NCBI GenBank assembly: GCA_024305405.1 | Contig: JAKNDB010000103.1 | Span: 1,116,001 to 1,180,000, forward strand | Length of the DNA: 64,000 nucleotides | Source of the DNA: Dirofilaria immitis | Lineage: Eukaryota; Nematoda; Chromadorea; Rhabditida; Onchocercidae | Direction: 5' to 3' | Position numbers and translations under genes: made by a program | Shown here: one piece after another, positions 49,885 to 61,000 of the stretch | How the letters are laid out: every line of letters starts with the position of its first letter | Numbering within the stretch: the first letter of the stretch is position 1 | The notes under the pieces: generated by a model | Databases searched by the model: none | Seen by the model: only the letters and a program-made list of their open reading frames with translations | What the model was told of the DNA's origin: nothing

Positions 49885-50077
49885 GGTTTTTGGTGTTCAC
49901 TATCTCCAACTTAGGGATGTTCGGTATAAAAGATGTCACGGTTTTTGGTGTTCACTATCTATCTCCAACTTAGGGATGTTCGGTATGAAAGCCTTCAGTG
50001 CTATCATCAATCCGCCGCAGTCTTGTATCATGGCTGTTGGTGCAGCTAAAAAGCAGCCAATTGTTATAAATGAAAAG
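49885..50077 (+). pseudogene. DLAT: Fragment of pyruvate dehydrogenase E2 with internal tandem duplication
   Basis: [12 protein letters not shown] and, further on, [20 protein letters not shown] then CIMAVGA match the E2 acetyltransferase core (human [30 protein letters not shown]). A roughly 54-bp unit (GGTTTTTGGTGTTCACTATC ... GGGATGTTCGGTAT) is present twice, at 49885 and 49939. The second copy has an extra CTAT that shifts the frame. The right edge (NEK then GTAGAG) coincides with a possible donor. No other E2 exon is visible nearby, in particular not the DHRVVDG catalytic box. This is a displaced fragment, not a working gene. Confidence 0.7.
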
Positions 50078-50080
50078 TAG

Positions 50081-51042
50081 AGATCGCAAAGACAATGATA
50101 GTATTTTTATTTTGCAAGACATTCAACAAAATTAAGGCAATTAACCATCCAGCCATGTTTATCAAACAATTGTGAAACTGATTTTGATTTTTGATAAGTT
50201 ATTTCATCTATCGCTTAAATTGGAATCGTTTATATCACATCACTTGCCATTTACATTACCACTAACCTATGAATCCAGCATTTATTGCTGCTTTTTATTG
50301 TCATGCAAAGATAAATTAATAGCTGACGACAATATTTTATAAGTTAATTGAAATTTTTATCGAAACCTATTGTCTAAAAGATTTAAAAATTGGAACTTTT
50401 CCATAATAATGCAACGTGTAATGAATGAATAGCACCATTTATTTCAATCCCAAAAATTCAAATTAGAAGAAACAGTCGGCAACATTTATATCAGTGCATT
50501 TAATTTAATCATCTGCGAGCCTTCTTTTATTTAAATACTGCTTTCTCCACTTAAATATTGGAACGGTACAACAAAATTTAACAGATTTAATACAAATAAT
50601 TTTTATGAATCATTAGTAAATTAGGTCTCAGTTTTTTCTCGCAAAATATTTAAAATTTTAAAATATCCAAAATATTGCTGAATTTATTTGGTATTCATTT
50701 GAAAAGTTAAATTTTTAAAACATGAATTCAAAATTGTATCGAGAAAAATAATTAAAATAAAAATGAAGATATGGAGCTCTGTAATTTAATCTAATCCTCA
50801 AACAATTCATTTTTTAAAATAGAGCACGTGAATTCGACTATAAAAATGCTATAGTTGAAAATCGAATTTATGTCATTAGAAAAGACAAGATAAAAGTACT
50901 CACGTATATCATAAGCTGGTATAATAAACTATATTAGTCAATATATCAAGAAGAAAGTAATCGAAGATCGCAATTACAATACTAAAATAATTCTGAAAAA
51001 AAACCATGTATGAAAATAAATTCACATATATGCATATTCCAT
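50081..51042. other. Intergenic, nothing supported
   Basis: AT-rich; forms the 3' flank of EIF1 (minus strand). Confidence 0.4.
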
Positions 51043-54000
51043 CTAAAAACCATGAATTTTGCAATTTTCCTCTTTGACAATACCAACTCTGCACAAGAAA
51101 TCCTTAATATGTTGCCTCTGATCACCAGTAAGCTGGATTACTTCACCGTATTCTGGATGATCTACTGTAGTCCCATTGCAGTTATATTCCTGAAAATTTA
51201 ATTAAATTGTAAAAAAATTATCAGTAACAAATAATACTTGTTTAATGTTCGACTTAATGCATACCTACGCAAATTTGTAAACAAAAATTTTTTCTTTTCT
51301 GTAAAACTTCTGTAAAAATTACGTTTATTTACTTATATTGCATATTCTCACTCCTTTCAACAAACCAGTATCAATCCATTCACTAAATTGGCATATGCTT
51401 AAATTTTTAAATTTATCAAAACAGCAGAAAGTTTATTCATATTACACATTTATGAAAAATTAAGCTCATAGAAAACTAAAAAAATTTCTGAAAATTTCAT
51501 TGAAAAAAATTGATAAAAATAAAATGAAGCATCAATCTATATAGTATGAGAAATTTACTGATACTTGGTAAAAGCAACTGAATCATTTTTCATGATCAAT
51601 ATCTTTTCAACAATCAATAGTTTCTATGAATCTCAAATATTATTCTACATTTCAATTTGAAATATTGAAGCAAAATAGCAGAAAAAGGCTCCTACATAAC
51701 AAGCATTTATTTTTACAGAAACTAGCACTTCGTGTCTTATGAAAAGAAAACGGACAAAAACGACGAAATGCGAAATCCAGGATGCTTGGACTTGGCAGAG
51801 CAAATATATATTTTTAAAAACTATAAAAAGTTAGGAAAAACTATATGAAGCAAAAATGTACATAAATAACAGTAGCTATGTTATAATAATAAAAAATAAG
51901 AAAAGTAAAGATATAAAAAGAAATTATGGGAATAGAAGTACAGCACATGTTCGAAAAAAGAAAAAAATCACCATAAAATTAAAAATTATGCAAAACGAAT
52001 TCCATATTACTAAACAAAGGACAATGACAGACATTTCTTAAATCATTCGCTTATCACAAATGTCGAAATTTGGGGATCAAAAGATTAATGATTTAAATTT
52101 AAAATTGAATTTTATTTTTTAAATATTGGCTAACAGATAGAGATGAGAATAACGAATACAAATAGAATCAATTTCTATTGATAAATAAGCTTGTATGAAA
52201 GATAACACATATAAAGAGCAGGTCAAACAGCTACATTAATCTAAAATATTAACGCATTATTTTAGAACTAATTTAAATCTTGATGAAAATAAATCTTTAA
52301 ATTCAGGAAAATAACATCTACTGGAACAAACAAATCTTTTGAATCCGCTATTTGAAATAGTGTGAAAAACAGAGTGGTACTATCGACAAAGGACCACAAT
52401 ATAATGATCCTGACGAATTGATGACAGAAAATGAGCATGAAAAAATGAGCACAAATTTTGAAACTCAATGGAATGATTGAATTCTGAACCTTTCGATATG
52501 TTTTCTCATAGAATACGAGATAGTGAGCTTTTCTGACTAAATCGAGATTCGTATCAATCCATAACTTCGGATCATCATGAAATTGATCCGCCTGATCCAA
52601 GTATTCCATAAGATGAGTAAAATTGGGCGGACAATCAAGTGCTGTTATTGTTACATTTAAATCATGAAAATAGCTATATTGTGGTAAGGAGAAACAAGGC
52701 ATTAATTGGATCAATTGAAAATGTTGTCCTTTGGAAAAACGTAATTTCGCATTCTCAATAATCCAATAGGTTGCAGAGAAAGGACCAATCTGATGGAATA
52801 GACCAAAGTATGTGGCCAAAGATATATTAACGACAAGCAAGAAACGAGACCACAAAATGCGATATTGATGCAGCAGCCTATTGTGAAAAAAATACCAGCG
52901 AAGAGGCATAATAGTGGTATAATAGGTAACAAAAACCGATGTTCCTTATGAGCAATCAAGCTATGAACCGTGATGTATAGTGCAGGAACATAGAAGAAAA
53001 CAAACGGAATAGAACGATTTCGAACTGCAATAATCATACCCCAGAATATTGGGATTAAATGTATTGTCAAAACAGCAGGTAAGCCTTGCGATATGAACCA
53101 GTGCCAAGGATGTGAACCAAAATGATTACTTCCACCTTCCAAAACATTGAAACGGATGAAATTCCATGCTGTGAATGTCAGCTTTCCATAAGCAATAGAA
53201 TCCAAAACAGTTACGAAAAGTAGAACAGGGAAGCATGAGAGACAAGTATAAAGCAATAATTTCATTGATGAATCAGATCTCCAAAGATGCCACAGACCAA
53301 AAGGAATCCAAATTAAGATAGCAGTAGGTCGGATGAGAATGGTTAGCAAACCAATAGACATATAAGGCCAGTACACTTGTTTCAGATCAGCTTTAGACAA
53401 TGGGTACCATTGAAGGCCGAACAATGTCAGTATCGTTTCTAATGTGTTTGAAAGAGTACGCGGAGCACAATACCATACAAACCAACACGATAAATAACTT
53501 AAAAGAGCGTATTTAGCCGCGTTGGATGGTAAAATTCGCCTAGCGAATTTATAATAGCAATAATCTGACAGTGCAAATAATAATGCATGTAATATACGAG
53601 GAGTCTGTATAATGAACAAATTAGAATCAATAGCACACATATGACCCAAGAAATACAACAAAGCAATAATAAATGGGTGAAAAACAGAGCGAAGTGAAGC
53701 CATCCATTCCCAGGATAAATATCCGATACCATAAATAGCCCAGTGAGCTACTTCCACACTTTGAAAAAGTTCATCCGGTACAAAATATGTCCGAACCAGG
53801 AAAACATTCAGAATGCGTAAGGCAATCAAAGCGTATAGCATAGTAAATTTTGACAGCATGATATTTTGTATCGGCATACGATTCTCACTGCAAAATTCCT
53901 TCCTTGCTCGATATTTATATGGAATAACTTGAGGTAATAAATATTTAGAATTAATAACAGTATTCATTTAATCGGTGCTGCGTGTCTCTTATATATATAT

Positions 54001-54878
54001 ATATATAAAATAATTTCAGGAGGAAACCAAATGACACAATAATACTACATATCATAAAGCACAATATAGCTACCTCGAGATAAATAGAGATACAAATCGA
54101 AATTTCGATCGTCGACAATATTTTATAAAGGTCAATGATGGAAATATGAATTATATGAACCCAACTGATTTTGGAAAACAACAAACAATAAAATCTATTA
54201 AATACAAAAAGAAAAATCATCAGGATTTATTCAGCAACCGAAACCAAGAATCATTTGAATCAACTAATACATTGAACAGCCCATAATATTGTAAAAAATA
54301 GCAGATCGCTATATGATATTAAATATATTTAGAAATAAATATTACCTTCTTAAGATAGCGAACAATTTTTTTCAAATCATATTCAGGTGCAATGCCTTGT
54401 ACAGTTGTGATAGTTTTACGACCAGTTCGCTGCTGGATACGAATATGACAAAAACCCTGACGAGTACCTTCTTCATCTTCTAGTTGCTCAAAAGCATCTG
54501 TAAATTCTTCTAGCTGTTCAAAACCGTCTGTAAATTCTTCTAGCTGCTCAGAAGCATCTAACTTTGGGAGTTGGAAATCATCTTCAATTTTTATTAGAAA
54601 AAGTACAAACGAGTGCTAAATTTATATTTATTAAATGATACACATATGCCAATGTGTATTATGTCAAACTATCCTTACCCATTTTTAAATATCATGTCAA
54701 ACTATCCTTACCCATTTGATCTCAATCTCTCTTTAGCTCCTTCTCGGAAAATTATTAACGGTTACCATATACTGAATTAATTACATCCAAAAAAATGTAC
54801 AGCAATTAATTCGATAAGTTGTTAAAATCCTATACCTTTAGGCTTGTTTAAATTTTGAATTGATGACGAAGCAGCCAT
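51043..54878 (-). CDS. EIF1: Translation initiation factor eIF1 (SUI1)
   Basis: eIF1 binds the 40S subunit near the P site and controls start-codon choice. Exons 54836-54878, 54346-54581 and 51043-51189, with matching phases, give 141 residues; human eIF1 has 113. Seen: MAASSSIQNLNKP, the SUI1 core HIRIQQRTGRKTITTVQGIA, YDLKKIVRYLKK, EYNCNGTTVDHPEYGEVIQL and TGDQRQHIKDFL, and the ending KIHGF (human KVHGF). The extra length is a repeated acidic segment in exon 2 (EQLEEFTDGF, EQLEEFTDAF, EQLEDEE) before the core. No frame break. The ATG follows a TTTTCAG acceptor typical of trans-splicing. Intron 2 (51190-54345) contains the whole PIGB gene on the same strand. Confidence 0.93.
52380..53967 (-). 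CDS. PIGB: GPI mannosyltransferase 3 (PIG-B), intronless
   Basis: ER multi-pass GT22 enzyme that adds the third mannose, alpha-1,2-linked, to the GPI anchor precursor. About 529 residues (human 554) in one exon. Seen: the family motif RTYFVPDELFQSVEVAHW, YLSWEWMASLRSVFHPF, CSWF-like SCWFVWYCAPRTLSNTLETI, LIRPTAILIWIP, GSHPWHWFISQGLP, SLIAHKEHRFLLPIIPL (HKE.RF motif), CPPNFTHLMEYLDQADQFHD, and a short C-terminal FFHAHF segment ending HYIVVLCR. The protein is hydrophobic with many membrane segments. Two one-base losses break it: A7 52886-52892 and A6 52440-52445 (plus-strand numbering). The start could instead be the internal Met of MPIQNIMLSKF. A (TA)n tract lies 25-50 bp upstream. It is nested in EIF1 intron 2. 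Confidence 0.93.
54483..54572 (-). repeat. In-frame 30-bp coding repeat in EIF1
   Basis: The minus strand carries GAGCAGCTAGAAGAATTTAC and close copies, three units of about 30 bp (EQLEEFTDGF, EQLEEFTDAF, EQLEDEEG) with few differences. The period is a multiple of three, so the frame is kept. Confidence 0.8.
54661..54717. repeat. Short direct repeat in EIF1 intron 1
   Basis: ATGTCAAACTATCCTTACCC plus ATTT occurs twice, at 54661 and 54694, with a period of 33 bp. Confidence 0.8.
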
Positions 54879-57800
54879 TCGATCCTTCTTAACTTCCTGA
54901 AAATTCAATATTTTCTTAAAATTTGAAAAGTTTGGAAGAAGTTAACCTCAGGAGATATCGCTTGCTGATTTATGCATTCATTATATTAAATAACCTGGAA
55001 AGTGATGAGATCCCCACATCTATACCCAGATAAAATTCTATTCTCATTTATCCTACAGCGATTCTATTTTAATACAAATTCTCTGAAGGCAAATTTGCAC
55101 TTGCGCACATTTAAATTTAAATTTAATTGGACAAAAATACATTTACTATACCTTAAATTATAGTTAAATCTCGTACTTTGAATCTGGAACAAAATTAAAA
55201 ACCTGAAAATCATTTCATTTTGAATGCAACATGATACAACTGTTTTGATAAACAAGACTAACTAGATCAAATATTCCTGCGAAATTCAAATAACTTTGTA
55301 AAATTAAAAATAAGCAACATAAGATGCAGATCAAATAAACGACAATACTAAATATCTGCGATGGGAAAAAGACGTCGTGCTAGTCTTACTCTAAAATCGA
55401 GAAGTTTGTTCCTACTTCCACTTCCTCTTTTATCTTCAGTTCTCAAAGAAATCATAAAATTATTAGATCACAAACATTGATTTTGATAACTTACATGTTC
55501 AAACTAGGAACATTTTTAGAGTTACTATAAGATTAAATCTCAGAAACGAATCAAAATTCAAATATTACACAAACATCTAATTTTAAGTTTAATCAACATA
55601 TTCCATTTCGTTTCCATCCTACTAGTAAGCAATTAAAGATTCTGTGAAAATTCTAACTTGCCTTCTTCCGTCTTTTTCTCCGCTCCCTGTTCTATTCAAC
55701 AAAGTATTTATTAATTAGCCATTAAAAAAAATTATTAAAAGTAAAGTAAATTCGGATATCAAACAGAAAAGCTTATTATAATAAGCTATGCTAACATGAT
55801 CTTTCACAGGATATTACCTCTCTTTGCTTTCTTTTATAACATTTTCACCCACTATTACATTAACAATAGTGACATCCCTCACTATATCATGCTCTCCCAC
55901 GAATCCTATCAAACTTCGTTTCCCTTCACTACGTATGCATCACTTGATAAAACCTCTCCACTCCCTCCGAATCCTTGAATTCCCACCCAGAAAACACATT
56001 GCCCCTACCTCACCCAAAATCCTTTACCATTCCACATACCATAATGACAGAGCATTTCACCGATTCACAATATAAAAAGATCGACATTATTTCACATTAC
56101 CGTGTTTTGGGTCTAAATGTAACAGGTTTGGATCATGAGATTAATTAAAATATAAATGAACAAAGAAAAGTTTGCTTCCATAATTCGAGTTAATATCAAT
56201 TTTTATAATACGGTTTCCTGATGTTTTCAGGGATAATCATAATACAAATTAATTAGTATATTTACAAAGTTGAACCAGAGAATATCAAATTAATTAATAT
56301 ATTTGTAACATTGAATTTAATAGTAAACTAAAAATTAAAATAAGTACATATACAATTATATTTGAATTTAAATGATAAATTTTTAAGAAATTATCGTCAA
56401 AAATTCTCTGTTTATTAATTTTTCTTGGAAATAAAATTCTGCTGGAAAAAAATCATGACTGTTACTATTTTTTTGAATTATACTTTTTCCAATCGTTGGA
56501 TTAATTAATAATAAAAATGTATTTTATAAAAATTAAAAATAATCACAATTAGTTAAGAGCAATTTAAGAAACGTAATCAGCAGTGTTATCATCTGATTAT
56601 CTCTCTACCTCTTTTTTCTAAATTATAATAATTTATCATAATGACATCAGAAGAGTGATTTTTTTTTGGAACACAATACATAACAACATAATAGATGGAA
56701 ATAATTTTGTGATAAAATTTCCGGTGGCTATCTTATCTTTTCTTTCTTTTCTTTCTCTCCATTCTCTTATAATTTTCAATACGATAAATAATAAATTTTA
56801 ATTAATTTTTCAAATATTTTGCATATTCATCGGTGTAAATTACGATAATTGCTGACATAAGTAATAATGAAATTTTAAATAAAATACTAAAAATAAAAAA
56901 AATTATGCTATAACGTTTATAAATTTTGCAAATTTTGAAAGAATGGTAAGAGTATGAAATTTTTGAGAAAATAAAAATATTTTTAAAAATTTCATTTGAG
57001 AAATTCCAAAAGAATGAAAACTTTTAATTTTGAATTGAGCATTTCAGAAGAATTAAAACAATTAATAGTTTTTTAATTTCGAAATTTTCGAATGATTAAA
57101 GTGAAATATTTAAATCTTGATAAATTGTTTTGATTTAATAGGAAATGTTCTGTTATTTTAATAGATATAAAAATAAAAGTTCTCGAATCTCGATTATAAT
57201 GTGCTTCATTGGAAAATATATCGAAGTATGAAATATAAAATTCAAAATTCCTTAGACGATATTTTTATCTTTTATTAAACAATGATTATTTAAATATTAT
57301 ACATTAAAAATAAAAATATTCACAAATTTAATCAATTTCGGATATCGACAAAATTCGGAAAAGAAAAAAACAAAATAGAAAACAAAGTGAAATATAGGAT
57401 TGAACAAAATATAGTAAAATCGAGGTAAATAGTAAAATTTTAATATTTCCAACTAAAACTCATAATAAATTTAATTATAAAATAATTGATTTAAATTTTG
57501 AATTAATACATCTCTGTTGAATAGTTTGGTTATTATGAAGAAGAATCTTCTTCTTAAATAAATAACAACAATTCTACGATTTTGAAATTTTTAGGAATCC
57601 AACATAGTTTCTATGCATTGTATTTTCAATCGTATTATGAAGCAAAATCATCGAGAAATGAAAAACATCTGATAGACGCGCGATGTCAATATTCTAAAAT
57701 TTATTTTGCCCAATCTTGCATATTTCGGATGATACATAGCGCTTAAGAATACTGTATTGATTATTGCCAAAATTATGTGCATTTTCATACAATTATATCA

Positions 57801-58002
57801 TATAATTTAATGCATGAATGTAAAATATCATCTATCATTATGATCATCATGAGAATTTTGCATCATTATATTATCATCATGAGTATTACTAAAAATAAAA
57901 CTGCTTCCACGGTACCATTACTATTTTTATTATCATATTATAAGACATAGAAGATATGATCATTAGTATTAATAGAAAGTTTTTATTGTGCGAAAGTCGA
58001 AC
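54879..58002. other. AT-rich region upstream of EIF1 and downstream of the globin
   Basis: The missing last exon of the globin gene should lie here. Minus-strand candidates at about 55650-55685 (basic NRERRKRRKK between AG and GCAAGT) and 55370-55440 (GSGSRNKLLDFRVRLARRLF) could be exons of an unknown gene; the latter is also open on the plus strand (MGKRRRASLTLKSRSL). The pyrimidine-rich block 55800-56080 differs in composition from its surroundings and could be a solo LTR. Confidence 0.35.
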
Positions 58003-61000
58003 ATAGTTGAAACCATCCAGCAATTTACATCCAATATAACGCATCATATCGATCCAAGCTTCACTACAAATTGGATCCATATCACTTTCTAAAAGATCCG
58101 CTACTGTGCATACCACTTGGGTACAAAATAATCGTACCGTTTCTTCATTAAAATGTTCCTCCTACAAATTAGCCTTTTCACGCTTTTTTTGATTTTAGAA
58201 TTTTTATAATTTGATCGAATTAACATAATCATACGAAAAAAAAAAGTCAGCTTTTATGGATTAACTAAGTCATGTATGGTAAACTAAATAAAATGCTTGT
58301 ATCTAGACTAAATAAAATGCTTTCTTTACGGAAATACTTCAAAATGACTAAATAATTTATGATAGTTAAGAAAAGGTTAGAAAATTGGTGAATTCAAGAC
58401 ATATTCATTTTTTAATTGTCATATTACGATATTAATCATTCGTCGATTATTTGTTACAAATAAGTTAAAGAAATAAGCTTATTTTAAACTGAAATTAATT
58501 ATCATTTGAATGATCTTAAAACAGCCTGTAAAGTAAGTTTAACATAAAAGGAATAATTGAAGTTAATGGTTTAATCATAAAATTATTTAATTATATATTA
58601 TATATATAATGCTTGCTTCATTTCAATTTAATTTATATTTGCACAATACCTTTTGAAACTTAAAAAATATGCGGAAATTCATTTAAAAAATTTTAAGTTA
58701 AAGGAAGTCATACCGCAAGTTTATAATGCCGCTGTCCGTAGCGGAAAACTGCTGGAGCAATTTCTGTTTCAAGCTCGTCCACATGACGCACCTATATAAT
58801 CAAATATGAAAATACGTACCGTAATAATTCATCTATGATCCGAACTTATCGTGGATTGATCATTAGGATTGCAAATTAGAAAATGATAATTTCGTTTTAC
58901 TGATTAAATTTTATCTATAAGCTATGAAAATATTTTTTAAAAAGAAGACAAAAAAATATGCAAAATGAAACCGCAAGCGATATTAAATTGGTGAATAATC
59001 GCATCTGCCGAAAAATAGAATTTTCTTCGGGAATCGAATCAGGAAATCGTATTCTTCTATATGAAAGGCTTGTTTTAGTGATGGATTTCGTTCAAAAACT
59101 CGTCGATAAACAAAGAATCCGAAACAATGCTCATTAAATTCTAATTTCGTGGTTATTGTTTGCCATGATCGTCGAATTAATTTTTGTTGCTAAAAATTAG
59201 TAGGTAAATAAAAACAAAAATTACTGGTAAAATAGAAATCAAATTCAAAAATCTTAAAAAATTCGCAAATCATTCATAGCAAAATGAATATAATACCAAA
59301 TGAAAAATTATTGTTGTGAAATTTATCAATTATCAAAAAAATAATGATTAGCCAGTTTTTAATCAAAAATTTTCTTTCATAATAAAGTTAAACGCCAAGT
59401 TATCATTACATGTATACTCGAGAAATAAGATGATGATCAAATTTTTTCTATTACAAAGTATGCAAAATAATTAGTTACTAACAGTTTCGGAAAGTACGCT
59501 TTCTTCTGAAGCCATCGAACAAAATGAATATGTTTTCAATTGCTTCAACGGTGACATTGATCGTGAACGATCTTTTAATGGTTTCATCGTCACTTCTACG
59601 TCTGATACTTGACCCGTTTCGAAACTTCGCATCGTCAGGCTACCATGTGTACTGATAAATTTTAGCCGCTTTTCATTTTCTTCTATTGTGATTGCATTAT
59701 TTCGCGACAGAAATTTTGTCTCAAATTTTCAATTTTATATAAATTTTTATAGACATAAAATATATAATAATAAACATTTGCAATAATTTTTATTCGACTG
59801 TTTCGAAGAAATTAATAGTTTCATAAAAATGAAAAATAATGGGTTTGCATAGAAAGAAATAGAAATTTGGAAAATTATAAGTAATTGAATAGAAGACTTC
59901 TAATATTTAACAAATATCATATGGAATCAATTAATTTTTAAGTATGATAAACAAGAAGGAATATGATTGGAAAATAAAATTAATAAAAGTTTTCAATAAC
60001 TCAAATTTAATAAAACCAACTCACTCTTTGTCTAGTACTTGGTCCGGGTAAATCATGATATTGTTGAGACTTGTTTGAATTATCCAGCGATTCATATTTA
60101 GTTATTTCGATATTATTTTCACCTGATATTGTTGATGTAGTAGTAACATTTACAGTTGATATCACACTAGATTTCTCATTGGTAAACGTTTTAGGAGCAG
60201 AAGAATGATTCTGAAATATGTATTAACAAAAATACTAGATAATTTTTAAGATAACATTCTTTAATTATTATTCGCTTTTAGAATTAATTCATTGAAAATA
60301 TTCGTGTATAATATTTTTAGGCATGCTGTAGTTCTTTATATGGAATATATTCTATTACTTAATATCCTCTTATATATGCATATGGTTCCGTATTCCATAC
60401 ATTATAAAATAATGTATGAAATTATAATATATATCAATTCAGATTGAATTTTTTTTTTTTTAAATTTCTACTTTTATGATACTAAATTAAATATTAGTTA
60501 GATATATCAAAATAGGAAATTCCTCATTTTTCAATTCTTTGCTTTGCCTTAAAACTTTTTGTCGTCAAGGAAACATAATATAGCGGAAAGTTATAATGGA
60601 AAATAGATTTGACATAACATAAGTGAATTCTGTAAAATGTCACCAATTTTTTAAAATAGCGATGACGGATATACTTTTCAAAGTATACTGAAATTTTGCA
60701 ATCTATTAAATTTGGTTAACAGAAATGGAAGAATAATTTTAATTATCCAGAAATAAATGAATATAAAATCCGTAACAAACTTACTCATGAAACCTGATTG
60801 CGTAATCGAAACATAAATTTGAAGTAATTTAAAAATATGAACCATTAAATTATGTTAACATTTATGATAACAAGAATTATGATTATTTTGATATAAGTAG
60901 AAAATAAAATGAAATATCTTTAATATTAATGATAATCTCGATTTCATCAAGACCTGATTACATACTGATTTGAAAAAGAGATATTTTGAAGTACTAACTA

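Noticed and set aside
52711..53967. PIGB as two overlapping genes (two long frames).
   Set aside because: The second frame continues the same enzyme after the A7 run, so it is one gene with a frame break.
54679..58116. Tyrosine- or Phe-rich ORFs of 60-90 codons across AT-rich regions (for example 53951-54220, 55064-55255, 55796-56075).
   Set aside because: Low-complexity translations of AT-rich or pyrimidine-rich DNA, with no splice logic and no family resemblance.
4757..59189. Programmed +1 frameshifting, as in Euplotes, to explain the many frame breaks.
   Set aside because: The breaks lie mostly in homopolymers, not at a shared slippery stop codon, and stop codons are otherwise used normally.
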